64,000 nucleotides of DNA from Burkholderia sp. FERM BP-3421. Lineage in GTDB: Bacteria; Pseudomonadota; Gammaproteobacteria; Burkholderiales; Burkholderiaceae. Position numbers and translations under genes: made by a program. Below, in pieces: positions 1-8,376 of the stretch. Where the stretch lies: NCBI RefSeq assembly GCF_028657905.1, contig NZ_CP117779.1, positions 1-64,000 on the forward strand, in the 5' to 3' direction. Each line of letters starts with the position of its first letter. Position 1 is the first letter of the stretch. Below the pieces are notes generated by a model. That model was given only the letters and a program-made list of their open reading frames with translations, was not told the DNA's origin and ran no database searches.

Positions 1-9
1 CGCCGGGTG

Positions 10-291
10 ATCGAAGGGGTAGCTGTCGGCGCGCAGTGCGCGCCCGATACGCCGCTGATCCTGCAGCCGGCCGGCACCAAGCGGCGGCTGATCACGGACT
101 GCTATCGGGAGCCGCTTCGCGTGGTACTTCTACGGGCCGCACGGCAAGCTGATCTTGAGCGGCCAGATGGAACGTGTCCTGGAGGTGGCTGAGGCCGGCT
201 TGATCGTTTTGCTGGAGCACGACTATCAGGTGCTGCGGCGCTGGGCCGACAACACATACAGTTTCTGAGCAACGGCACATGGGCGGGAGTG
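10..291 (+). pseudogene. Fragment of a small hypothetical protein, probably frameshifted
   Basis: Two adjoining frames look coding. Frame 1 runs from position 10 to about 115. Frame 2 then carries a plausible C-terminus (FAWYFYGPHGK, then EHDYQVLRRWADNTYSF) that ends in a stop near 267. No single frame joins them, so this is either the 3' end of a gene with one frameshift or decayed DNA at the window edge. I do not recognise the family. It lies just upstream of the first H-NS-like gene. Confidence 0.3.
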
Positions 292-339
292 GATGTGACC
301 GGTAGACTAGGCAGCCAAAAACGACCGGAGTAGAAAAAC

Positions 340-660
340 ATGGCAGCGAAAAAAGCGACGTATGCGGAAATGGTGGCGCAGATTGAAGTGATGCAAGGGA
401 AGGCCGCGGAGGTGCGGGCCGCCGAAATCAAGGAAGTGATCGCCGACGTCCGCGCGAAGGTAGCCGCTTATGGGCTGACCGAGAAAGACGTGTTCGGGCG
501 CCAGCGCACGGGCAGCACACCGAGCGGTCGTAAAGCGACGACGCCGAGCGTACCGAAGTATCGCGATCCGAAATCCGGCGCGACTTGGTCCGGAAAAGGG
601 CGCGCGCCGGCCTGGATCGCACAGGCGAAAAATCGAAATCGCTTCCTGATCAAGGAGTGA
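340..660 (+). CDS. H-NS-like nucleoid protein, copy 1
   Basis: A 106-residue protein with the layout of short Burkholderia/Bordetella H-NS homologues. An N-terminal coiled-coil part rich in Ala, Glu and Lys (about residues 5-45) would oligomerise. A C-terminal DNA-binding part (about 65-106) carries YRDPKSGATWSGKGRAPAWI, the usual signature of the H-NS C-terminal domain. Such proteins bind AT-rich DNA and silence horizontally acquired genes. The start codon is preceded by an ACCGGAGTA stretch that recurs before copy 3 at 2692, so these two paralogues share a leader. Three such genes lie within 2.7 kb, beside an island with AT-rich portions. Confidence 0.88.
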   Translation: MAAKKATYAEMVAQIEVMQGKAAEVRAAEIKEVIADVRAKVAAYGLTEKDVFGRQRTGSTPSGRKATTPSVPKYRDPKSGATWSGKGRAPAWIAQAKNRNRFLIKE

Positions 661-1044
661 ATCCACGCTGTGATCTGATTCTCTGCGCACACTCGATCGA
701 GCACGCGGTCACGGATCTGGCCTATGAGTCGGCTCGCTCCGTCGTCCGTCTTCGACCAGTACCAGGGGCGCTTCGAAAGCGGCTTGCTGCGTCGTGTGAC
801 GCAGTTTCACTATGGCCGGCGGGGGAAGGTCCTGATGTCCGACGTGACCCGTCGCGAGGTGCTGAACCACCTGATCCGAGCCTCGCTCGGTCGACGATTC
901 CCTGAATCAACTGCTACGCGACGCCGAAGCCGCGCAGCGGGTGACGCCTGGGCGCATCGCGCAGTTGATCAAGGACCTGGGCGATCCGGCCGTCGAGGGG
1001 GCGGCGCCCGGCATGACGACTTCACCGATTGCAAGCACAGATAT
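661..1044 (+). other. Decayed coding DNA between H-NS gene and IS256-type remnant
   Basis: About 380 bases with no intact gene. Frame +1 from 724 reads MSRLAPSSVFDQYQGRF and onward for about 60 residues. A different frame from about 877 reads SVDDSLNQLLRDAEAAQRV and onward to a stop near 1048. Both have natural-looking composition, so this is probably one old gene broken by a frameshift and then cut by the transposase remnant. I cannot name it. Confidence 0.3.
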
Positions 1045-2091
1045 TTAAGACGGATGAAGACATTTTCCCATTTGGAAACAATGCTCCATTTGGAGCGCTT
1101 TGCTGACCGGCGGGAATTTCTGGCCCCATGGCCCTTCGGCAAACGCATCCAGTTCGGCCTGCGCGGCTTCTGCACTCGGGGCGGTATAAATCGGCCGAAT
1201 CGCGGCAGCAAGCGATCGGCGATCTTTCCAGCTTGCGTAATCGAGGCTGTTTCGGATCAGGTGGACGATGCAGGTTTGCAGCGTCGTGGCTGGAAACACC
1301 GCTGCCAGCGCTTCGGGCATGCCCTTCAGCCCGTCGGTTACGGCAATCAGGATGTCGGCCACGCCTCGTGTCTTCAGATCGTTGAACACCTTCATCCAGA
1401 ACTTGGCGCCCTCGGTGCTCTCGATCCACAGGCCCAGAATGTCGCGCGTGCCGTCGGGCAGAATACCCAGCGCCAGATAGACGGCCTTGTTACGCACGAC
1501 AGCGTCTTCGCGAATCTTCACGCGCAGCGCGTCGAAGAACACGACTGGATACATCGGTTCGAGCAGCCGGGCTTGCCAGGCCGTGACTTCGGCCATGACC
1601 TCGTCGGTTACCGAACTGATGAAATCGGGAGACACCTCGGTACCGTAGCTCTCTGCCAGAAACGCTTGAATCTCGCGTACGCTCATGCCGCGCGCGTACA
1701 TCGCGATGATGCGCTCATCGAAACCGGTAAAGCGGCGCTCGTGCTTGGGAATCAGGATTGGCTCGAAGCTACCGTCGCGATCACGAGGCACTTCGACCCG
1801 GACCGGGCCGCGCTCCGTCATGACCGTCTTGCCGCTGGCACCGTTGCGCTCGTTGGCCTGTCCAGGTGGTTTGGGCTGTCCGGACGGGTAACCCAGGTGC
1901 AAATTCATCTCAGCACCCATGGCGCGCTCGATGAGTGCCTTGTTGAAGGCCAGCATCAGGTTCTGCACCTCGGCTGGCGTCATTGGACCAGTAACCAACT
2001 GGTCAAGCAGTTCTTTGGGCAGGTCCGGCAGCGGGCCCCGCTCCGCCGCCTGCGCAGCGGCTGTTCGTTTTTTCGGCATCGGCATATCCAT
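1045..2091 (-). pseudogene. IS256-family transposase, C-terminally truncated
   Basis: A Mutator/IS256-type DDE transposase of 348 residues. Features seen include the N-terminal LMLAFNKALIERAMGAEMN region, the PRDRDGSFEPILIPKHERR stretch, the catalytic-domain segment VVFFDALRVKIRED, and VTDGLKGMPEALAAVFP followed by TCIVHLIRNSLDY. Family members are usually about 400-420 residues. The expected C-terminal part with the last catalytic Glu (the TTNAIES-type region) is missing: after GPWGQKFPPVSKAL the protein runs into about 15 unrelated residues and stops. The element is therefore inactive. The upstream bases 2092-2130 probably include its end, but I could not define terminal inverted repeats. 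Confidence 0.85.
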
Positions 2092-2267
2092 GACTTTTAC
2101 CTCTCATGATATGCCCCGCCCACAAAATCCCGCACAGGTCCACGTGTTCCGGGGCGCTGATCGAAAGGACCTTGTCGATGACGCCCACGATGATGGTCGC
2201 CGTCTACTCAAGAAGCTCCTTGGCTTTCCCGATCAGGTAAATTACAACATCTCGGAAATGTAAAAGC
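2092..2267. other. Short spacer between IS256 remnant and second H-NS gene
   Basis: This stretch of 176 bases holds the presumed 5' end of the IS256-type element and the leader of the second H-NS-like gene. A short open frame on the plus strand (ending NYNISEM at 2263) enters from inside the transposase and is not convincing as a gene. Confidence 0.35.
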
Positions 2268-2585
2268 ATGACTTCCGAAACGACGGGCTACGTCGCCCTT
2301 GTTGCGCAACTAGAAGCACTGGACGCGCAGATCAAGGTGCTACGCGAAGTTGAACGCGACGCGGCGATCGGGCAGATCAAGGCGCTGATGAAAGAGTTCG
2401 ATATCAGTGTTGTGGATCTGCAAGAGCGAGTACTGCAAAAGCGCACCGCGAAGCGCATGTCGACGGGCCCGAAATACCGCGACCCAACGGCAGGTAGAAC
2501 TTGGTCTGGCCGTGGTCGGCAGCCGGCTTGGCTCGGTGACGATCCTGCCGCATTCCTAGTTCAGCCCGACCTGCTCGGCATCTGA
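2268..2585 (+). CDS. H-NS-like nucleoid protein, copy 2 (divergent)
   Basis: A 105-residue H-NS family protein. The N-terminal half (LVAQLEALDAQIKVLREVE) is a predicted coiled coil. The C-terminal half carries KYRDPTAGRTWSGRGRQPAW, the DNA-binding signature. It is clearly less similar to copies 1 and 3 than those are to each other: the central IKEVIADVRAKVAAYGLTEK stretch shared by them is replaced by IGQIKALMKEFDISV. Expected role: a xenogeneic silencer or a partner that mixes with the chromosomal H-NS. It has its own start 4 bases after the end of an AT-rich leader. Confidence 0.85.
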   Translation: MTSETTGYVALVAQLEALDAQIKVLREVERDAAIGQIKALMKEFDISVVDLQERVLQKRTAKRMSTGPKYRDPTAGRTWSGRGRQPAWLGDDPAAFLVQPDLLGI

Positions 2586-2691
2586 AACGACGTGCTCCTG
2601 CTGGCCCTTGCCTGACGCAACGAGGATTTGGGAAAACCTGCAGGCGGTCTGGCGTAAACTGGATATCGCAAAACAACCGGAGTGAAAATCT

Positions 2692-3012
2692 ATGGTGGCG
2701 AGAAAGCGAACGTTGTCGGACGTGAAGGCCCAGATTGAAGCGCTGGAAGCTGAGGCTGAGGCGTTGCGAGCTGCGGAAATCAAGGAGGTGATTGCTGACG
2801 TGCGCGCCAAGGTAGCCGCTTATGGGCTGACCGAGAAGGATGTGTTCGGGCGCCGTCGCGTCGGCGGCACACCGGGGGGCCGCAAAGTCACCACGCCGAG
2901 CATGCCAAGGTACCGCGATCCAAAATCGGGCGCTACGTGGTCCGGGAAGGGGCGCGCGCCGGCATGGATAGCAGCAGCGAAGAACCGGACGCGATTCTTG
3001 ATCTCCGAGTAA
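2692..3012 (+). CDS. H-NS-like nucleoid protein, copy 3
   Basis: A 106-residue paralogue of the gene at 340. It shares the central AAEIKEVIADVRAKVAAYGL block and the C-terminal RYRDPKSGATWSGKGRAPAW DNA-binding motif, with differences mainly in the N-terminal coiled coil. The leader AACAACCGGAGTGAAAAT before the start resembles that of copy 1, which indicates duplication of the gene with its upstream region rather than independent arrival. Confidence 0.88.
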   Translation: MVARKRTLSDVKAQIEALEAEAEALRAAEIKEVIADVRAKVAAYGLTEKDVFGRRRVGGTPGGRKVTTPSMPRYRDPKSGATWSGKGRAPAWIAAAKNRTRFLISE

Positions 3013-3038
3013 ATGCCGCTCGATGGCGGAGCAGCGCG

Positions 3039-3137
3039 ATGAAAAGCATCACACCACCTACCCTTAACCTGGCCGATTGGGCCGTCGTGCGAAACGAACT
3101 GATTGACTCCGACCAAGCGGTGCGTGACGACTTCTTT
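3039..3137 (+). pseudogene. Start of an unknown gene, cut by an ISKra4-type element
   Basis: An open frame begins with MKSITPPTLNLADWAVVRNE and runs for 33 codons until it meets the left terminal repeat of the IS at 3138. Composition looks natural, but the fragment is too short to name. I did not find its downstream part next to either IS copy in this window. Confidence 0.35.
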
Positions 3138-4712
3138 GAGAGCGTGCAAAGCTTGGGGAGGCTCCCAGAGAGGGAGCGGCTTCGCCTGGAGTACGCTGTG
3201 CGGCATCGAAACGGCGGGAGCAGATCATGCGATGGATCATCGAAGCAAGGTTGGCCGACAGCGACACGGTCATTGCCGGTGAGAGAGTTCTGGCTGTGAT
3301 TGAGCGCCCTGATTGCAGTCTTGCTCAGCTGGGCCTGAGTCTCGCCGAGGGGCGGTCGCGACTGGCCAGAGTACAAGCTGAGCTGGTTTCGAATCAGGTG
3401 GAGAAGTGGCTGACGGGTCAGACCCATTGTCGACGCTGCGGCGCGCCTTGAGTCACAAGGACAGTCGACCGACGGTGCTGCGCACGATGTACGGCAAGGT
3501 GACGGTGATCAGTCCACGGCTGTGGTCATGCGCGTGCCAACGGACCGCGCGGATGCCGCGGCGTGTGGTGCATCCCTTGCCGAAAGCCCTGACCAGCCGG
3601 ACCACGCCAGAGCTGGAATACCTCGAGACAAAATGGGCGACCCATCTGCCGTACCGGCTGGCCACTGCCATGCTCAAGGAAGTGCTGCCGCTGGACAAGG
3701 GGATTTCGTTCAGCGGCATTCGGGACCGGGTTCTCGCCATCGGCAAACAACTCGATGCCGAAGACATCGCGCGGCTGCCCCAGTCCGTTGCAGACGGACA
3801 GGTTCGCACATGCAACCATGTCGCCGCTGTGAGTGTCGACTCGGCGTGGCTGCGCAATTGCGATCACGGGAGAGATCCTGGTCGCCACGTGAACATTGTC
3901 GCGGGCCGTGCAACGTTCACCGATCGTCCTCCAAAAATGTATGCGTATGTGCACCGGGAGGTTATTTCGGCTGCTGCGCGACTCGATCAGTTTCTCAGCC
4001 AGAACGGCGTGGCGAGTAACGAACGCGTCACCGTGATCAGCGACGACGCAGGTGAATTTGCGAAAGCCGTCGAGGGCAGCCAGCCGCTCGGGGCCGGATC
4101 CTAGACTGGTTCCACGTCGCGATGAAGTTTCAGGCGGCGCAGCGTTCCGTGTTCGGTAGCAAGACGATCGACCCGATGGAACGGGAGTCGGTGGAGAGCG
4201 CAATCACCCATGCGAAATGGTTGGTTTGGCATGGCAAGGGCAACAAGGCATTGGAGCGGATCAAGGCGCTCGACGGTCAGTTACTGATGAGGCAAGGGTA
4301 TGAATTCAGCACGCTGTGGTGGAACCTGAACACTGTCTCCGGATATCTGAGGAACAACGCGCATACGCTGGTCAACTACGGCGCACGGCATCACAGGGGG
4401 ATACCGATCAGCAGCAGCATCGCGGAGTCGGCGGTGAACCAGGTCGTCAGCCATCGCATGGCGAAGAAACAACAGATGCGCTGGACGGACGAAGGGGCGC
4501 ACCGTATGGTGCAGGTCAGGGTCGCGGTTCTGAACGGAGAATTCTCGCCTCGTCACATTTCGGCACTCGAGAAAGCCGCATCGCGGCAAAGCAGATGCGC
4601 TGTGGCAGCGGCGTCAGGCCGACACCGGTCAGTGAATAATTCCGGTAACGAAGAAGCCGCATTCTATAAAGAGTCCTGATGAGATCGACATCCCCAAGTT
4701 TTGCACGCTCTC
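3138..4712 (+). mobile_element. ISKra4-type insertion sequence, left copy (defective)
   Basis: Both ends carry the same terminal inverted repeat: GAGAGCGTGCAAAGCTTGGG at the left and GAGAGCGTGCAAAACTTGGG read inward from 4712. They enclose one transposase gene on the plus strand. A near-identical copy lies at 38239-39799 in the opposite orientation. No target-site duplication is visible: the bases before 3138 (CTTCTTT) do not match those after 4712 (ACGTACA). The element forms the left border of the segment that holds the biosynthetic cluster. Confidence 0.8.
3227..4679 (+). pseudogene. ISKra4-family transposase, frameshifted
   Basis: The pieces together make a transposase with a CxxC zinc-finger-like pair (THCRRCGA), VTVISDDAGEFAKAVEG, DWFHVAMKFQAAQ and a SAVNQVVSHRMAKKQQMRW block near the end, typical of ISKra4-family enzymes. 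Compared with the right copy it has lost one G near 3445 (the frame ends at RCGAP and resumes at RRALSHKD), a second frame is broken near 4090 (ends SQPLGAGS, resumes at MKFQAAQ), and nine bases coding IER are missing in LDAE-DIARL. It cannot make a full protein. Confidence 0.78.
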
Positions 4713-4913
4713 ACGTACATGGGATCTCATCGCTGGAGGATGCCAGACGCAGAATTGAGATCTGGCGCGAGGACGATAACGAAGCATGCCACCGCTTCGC
4801 ATGGCTGCGGATGACCCCGGCGGAATTCGCTCGCCCGTGTGTCGATCTGGCCGATCCGGCCCGCCCCGGAGAGCTGGAATTTTCCAACTACGACCGGGGC
4901 GAAAATCGGGCCA
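4713..4913 (+). pseudogene. 3' end of an IS3-family element (OrfB C-terminus)
   Basis: The frame reads SSLEDARRRIEIWREDDNEA and then WLRMTPAEFA, the typical C-terminal end of an IS3-family OrfB integrase, with some decay (the usual YNxxRPHSAL is altered). A likely IS end follows: read inward from 4913 the sequence is TGGCCCGATTTTCGCCCCG, which starts like the IS3 end at 40077 (TGGCCGGGCAAATTCGG). The rest of OrfB is missing because the ISKra4-type element occupies the junction at 4712. Confidence 0.65.
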
Positions 4914-4974
4914 GCCTCAGGGCGACTACACCTCCGCACACGCGGCCAGCACGCGGGCGACAGTCGGCGCATTC

Positions 4975-7338
4975 TTATCCGGGGTCGCGCGTGCCTGCCG
5001 CCAACGGGATGGCGGGTTCCGTGCCGGACCGCTTGACCAGCAGCTGTGCCAGCAGGTCGAGCCGGTTGTGGCGGAAGACGTCGGACACGCTGATCTTCTT
5101 CGCGAGACGTTGATTCAGGCGATGCACGATCTGGGTGATCTCCAGCGAATCGAGCCCGAGATCGAGCAGCGAAGTGGCATTGCCCGGGTCGTCGCCGCTC
5201 ACGGTCACGATGGTCAGCAGCGTCTGGTCGATCAGTTCGCGCGCCTGTCCCAGCGTTAGCGGCGCGGCCGCGCCGGGCCCAGGGCGCGCCGGGTGCCGTT
5301 CGAGCGACAGCAGCGTATGGCGTGCTCCATCGGGTGTCTGGAACTGACCAGCCGCAAGATGCGCGCCATCGCCCGGGAGCGACGCGGTCGATGGGTGTGG
5401 TGAGACCTGAATCAGTCTGTCATACGACGGGTCGACGTACATGAGCCGGGCCAGGAACGTGCTCAGTACGTCGTGCCAGTGATCGAGCCGGCCCGCTACG
5501 GCATGCAGATCGACCAGCCTCAGCGCTCTACCGGCGGGCTGGTCGATCGCATCGGCAAGGCCGCGCACGGGCGCGGCAAGGTCGCTCCGGTTGACATAGG
5601 CCACCGCCTCGATCGTGGGTGCGGCTCCGCCGGTCTCGACCACGAACTGTCCCTCGGGGAAGCGCTGAAGCCGCTGCTGCACGAGCAGCGCGGCCTCGGC
5701 CGGCGGCAGGTTCAGTTGCGCGGCGCCAAGCTGCGCGAGCAGCGGGACATCCTCGTGCGTGGCGAACCGGATCTGGTAATCGACCGGCAGCAGGTGCTGG
5801 AACGTGATGCGGGTCATGCCGTCGTGTTTCGGAAAACGCACCAGCTCCGCGGTATGCAGACCGGCTGCGGCGGTGGCATAGACGAAGGCTTTCGCGGAGA
5901 CGAGCAACTGACCGGTCAGCGCCTGGAGCGGGTCGAAGTGCAGGCTGATGCTGTCGTGCCTTGCCTCGAAGGCGAGGCGTGCCTCCAGCGCGTGTACTTC
6001 CAGCACCAGCAGCGCGTCGCGTTCGTTCAGCGCCGCGCGCCATCGGGACAGATGTTCGATCAGGCTGTCCTGCACGTCCTGCGGCGCCACGATCGCGCCG
6101 TCGCGCGTCGCATGCAGGCCGGCCGGGACCAGCGTGGGTGCGCGCGATGGTGTGGTCGGCGCACGATAGGGACGATCGTGATCGAGGAAGGAGCGCACAT
6201 GCAGCAGCGGGCGGGCCGGATCATCGATGCCGGCTTCGCGCAGCGCCGCACGCAGCCCATCCGGGTCACCGATATCGCCGTGAAGGACGCGGTGCGGAAC
6301 GGCCTTCTCCGTGAGCGTCCGATGCGTTGCTGCGAGTGAGGCGGGGTTGTAGTCCACGCCGACCATGGTCAGCGGGAACGTGTGCAGGACGCGGCCGCGC
6401 GGCGAGTCGTCGCGGATGCGCCGGTACAGCTCGGCGAGCAGCGATCCGTCGCCGCATCCGGTATCGACGATGCAGGCCGGCTGCTGCTCGAAGCGCTCGT
6501 CCTCAAACAGTCGCACCACCGTATCCGCGACGGATCTGAAGTAGGTCTTGTGCATCGAACCGCTGGCGAGCACGTTCAGGGTGCGGTCCACGTGATTTTC
6601 GAATGCGTCGAGACGGGCGAAGAGGGTACGCGAGTCGCCGAATATCAGCGCGTCGATCTGGTTCAACAGTGGCCGATAGGACAGCCCCAATGAGTAATTC
6701 AGCGCGTTGCGGCAGACCCATCGACCGACGTCGGTCAGGGCGAGCGAGCTCGCTTCGATGCCGTCGGACCAGTGGAACCACGCGAACAGGCGTTGGACTT
6801 CATGCTTCGCGACGGGGCTGATATCCGACAGGTCGACTGGGCCGGATGTCGCGGTGGCGGTCGCCGCGAGTCGGTTCAGCCCGACCAGGAGCGGGATGGC
6901 GACGATGCCGTCGGTGAATTCGCGAAACCAGTCTTGTTCTGAGCCGCGTCCCCGGCGCTCCAGCGCGTCGATCGCGAACGTCCACCGCGCCTCGGTGGCG
7001 TGTGTCAGATAGGCGATCGGGTCGAGCGCATACAACCCGAAGAGCGCCGGATCGAGTCCGGACAGGCGCTCGGCCACGCCATCCTGGTCGACCCAGCGGA
7101 TGAGTGCCTCGTCGTGCGCAATCAGCCCGACGGCCTCGCCGATGCGCAGCGCGATGTTGAGATAGCCGGGCGCGGCACCCGTGATCGCGACCAGCTCGGC
7201 GAACGATAGGGTGCGCCGATTGCGGATCAGGCTCCATATTCCCTTGCGCTCGAGACTGTACAGGATCGGCATCAGCACATATCCGTGCGCATAGTGATTC
7301 ATGATCGTCGAATTGCCGAAGGCGGCATGGTGCGACAT
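4975..7338 (-). CDS. SxtA-like loading protein: methyltransferase - GNAT-like - ACP
   Basis: A 787-residue stand-alone loading module. Residues 1-230 form a helical adaptor region. A class I SAM methyltransferase follows, with the SAM loop DTGCGDGSL at 292-300 and the motif HVRSFLDHDRPY around 380-391, which I recall from the methyltransferases of PKS starter modules. A GNAT-like domain spans about 520-650; its usual CoA-pyrophosphate loop is not recognisable, so it may act as a decarboxylase as in AprA and CurA rather than as an acyltransferase. A C-terminal acyl carrier protein has LGLDSLEI with Ser731 for phosphopantetheine. The order MT-GNAT-ACP matches SxtA (saxitoxin) and AprA (apratoxin). 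Such proteins load malonyl, may methylate it, and decarboxylate it to an acetyl, propionyl or more branched acyl-ACP. In SxtA a fused alpha-oxoamine synthase follows; here a separate one (8377) is transcribed divergently. No ribosome-site oddity was seen. Confidence 0.82.
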   Translation of the reverse strand: MSHHAAFGNSTIMNHYAHGYVLMPILYSLERKGIWSLIRNRRTLSFAELVAITGAAPGYLNIALRIGEAVGLIAHDEALIRWVDQDGVAERLSGLDPALFGLYALDPIAYLTHATEARWTFAIDALERRGRGSEQDWFREFTDGIVAIPLLVGLNRLAATATATSGPVDLSDISPVAKHEVQRLFAWFHWSDGIEASSLALTDVGRWVCRNALNYSLGLSYRPLLNQIDALIFGDSRTLFARLDAFENHVDRTLNVLASGSMHKTYFRSVADTVVRLFEDERFEQQPACIVDTGCGDGSLLAELYRRIRDDSPRGRVLHTFPLTMVGVDYNPASLAATHRTLTEKAVPHRVLHGDIGDPDGLRAALREAGIDDPARPLLHVRSFLDHDRPYRAPTTPSRAPTLVPAGLHATRDGAIVAPQDVQDSLIEHLSRWRAALNERDALLVLEVHALEARLAFEARHDSISLHFDPLQALTGQLLVSAKAFVYATAAAGLHTAELVRFPKHDGMTRITFQHLLPVDYQIRFATHEDVPLLAQLGAAQLNLPPAEAALLVQQRLQRFPEGQFVVETGGAAPTIEAVAYVNRSDLAAPVRGLADAIDQPAGRALRLVDLHAVAGRLDHWHDVLSTFLARLMYVDPSYDRLIQVSPHPSTASLPGDGAHLAAGQFQTPDGARHTLLSLERHPARPGPGAAAPLTLGQARELIDQTLLTIVTVSGDDPGNATSLLDLGLDSLEITQIVHRLNQRLAKKISVSDVFRHNRLDLLAQLLVKRSGTEPAIPLAAGTRDPG

Positions 7339-7397
7339 GGTTGGCCTCGCGTGTAAGCAATGAGTCTTCCGCGGACGAAATGTCCGAACTCCGTTTC

Positions 7398-7426
7398 AAA
7401 AAAGGGGCGCCGGCAAAAGCGCCGGC
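7398..7426 (-). terminator. Terminator-like hairpin in the leader of the loading-protein gene
   Basis: On the minus strand, GGCGC and GCGCC can pair around a TTTTGCC loop and are followed by CCTTTTTTG. That is the form of an intrinsic terminator. It lies about 60 bases upstream of the start codon at 7338, inside the presumed leader, so it could attenuate transcription of the methyltransferase-GNAT-ACP gene. I cannot tell from sequence whether an alternative anti-terminator fold exists. Confidence 0.4.
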
Positions 7427-8218
7427 TAGTCCATATCGGCCCGGCATGGCGGAGAGATCGAGCCGCACCTAATATTTCTAATAGGTTTTTCGCATAATCG
7501 TTTCATCTCAAAAAACTATCCGCCAAATAGAACTGGATAATCTAACACTCGCTCTTGTCATCATTTTGATGTTTGGCGAGTCGCAATATTAATCATGTTG
7601 ACTTCCAGGGGGTACTGTACTACCTTGTGTTCTTCGCATGATTCTGGCGAAAAGATCTTACTTCACAAAAACACCAGATCATTATGCAATGTTTCCGTGA
7701 AAATTCCCCATTTGATACGGGGTTATTTTTCGTATTCCCGGTGCTGAATTTGATGTGATCGATTCAATCTGTGTTCGGGGTTGATCGCCGTGATGATTCG
7801 GGTGGAAACGTGCGATTCCATCGCCAGTTTCGCCGGGAAGCCGCGTAAGTACTGAGGGAGTGCTTGGCCGGGCGTGCGTGATGATGGCCCGTTCCACCCG
7901 CGTGGGTGAAATGAGGTTTCAATGGTTTTTTAAGTGTGTAAATCATGAATTTGCCATTTTTAGAATTTTAGATCGAAATCAGATCGCTCCCGATTTAATC
8001 GGGTCATCACGTTTTTCATAATGGTTCGGGGGCTATATTTTAAGCGCCCCGCGTATGAGGCGTTATTCCACGGTTCGCCTTGATGATTTTCTCGTCGATC
8101 GAAACAAGGCGAAAGCGGCAACCCCGCAATCCGGTCGACCCTAGAGTCGCCCCTCCAATCGGAGATAGCAGGGAAATTCCGGGTTTTTCAAGAAATCTCG
8201 CCACATCAGCCGAGATGC
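7427..8218. promoter_or_regulatory. Long divergent intergenic region, AT-rich in part
   Basis: About 1 kb separates the leftward loading-protein gene from the rightward bioF-like gene. Bases 7460-8050 are markedly more AT-rich than the flanking genes, as expected for a control region carrying two divergent promoters and for a target of H-NS-type silencing. The short open frames here on the minus strand (7682-7946) lack family features and good starts. I saw no convincing lux box, tRNA or small-protein gene. Confidence 0.45.
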
Positions 8219-8242
8219 ATGTCACCGGCTTCGCCGTGACAT
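8219..8242. promoter_or_regulatory. 24-bp inverted repeat, possible operator
   Basis: ATGTCAC and GTGACAT form 7-base arms around a ten-base GC-rich centre that can itself partly pair. It lies about 135 bases before the start of the bioF-like gene and could be a protein-binding site for a dimeric regulator or an RNA hairpin. No specific regulator can be named. Confidence 0.25.
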
Positions 8243-8315
8243 CGATGAAGAATGAATATCACCCGGCCCCGACACGTCAGGCGGCAGCGCTTGCGTCGTC
8301 GATCGGTTGTGCGCG

Positions 8316-8336
8316 GCGCCGTGCGAATCACGGCGC
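8316..8336 (+). promoter_or_regulatory. Leader hairpin before the bioF-like gene
   Basis: GCGCCGTG and CACGGCGC pair perfectly over 8 bases with a CGAAT loop. It sits 40 bases upstream of the GTG start and ends about 25 bases before the AGAAGGGAGA ribosome site. There is no T-run after it, so it is not a simple terminator. A role in mRNA stability or leader control is possible. Confidence 0.3.
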
Positions 8337-8376
8337 ACATTTCCAATGATTCAGCCTTGGAGAAGGGAGAGACCCA

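Noticed and set aside
7595..7630. GTACTGTAC-centred palindrome as a possible lux box
   Set aside because: Arms are too short and do not fit the usual 18-20 bp lux-box pattern.
7682..7946. Short minus-strand frames in the divergent intergenic region
   Set aside because: No ribosome sites or recognisable features, and the two frames overlap each other; the region is better read as regulatory.
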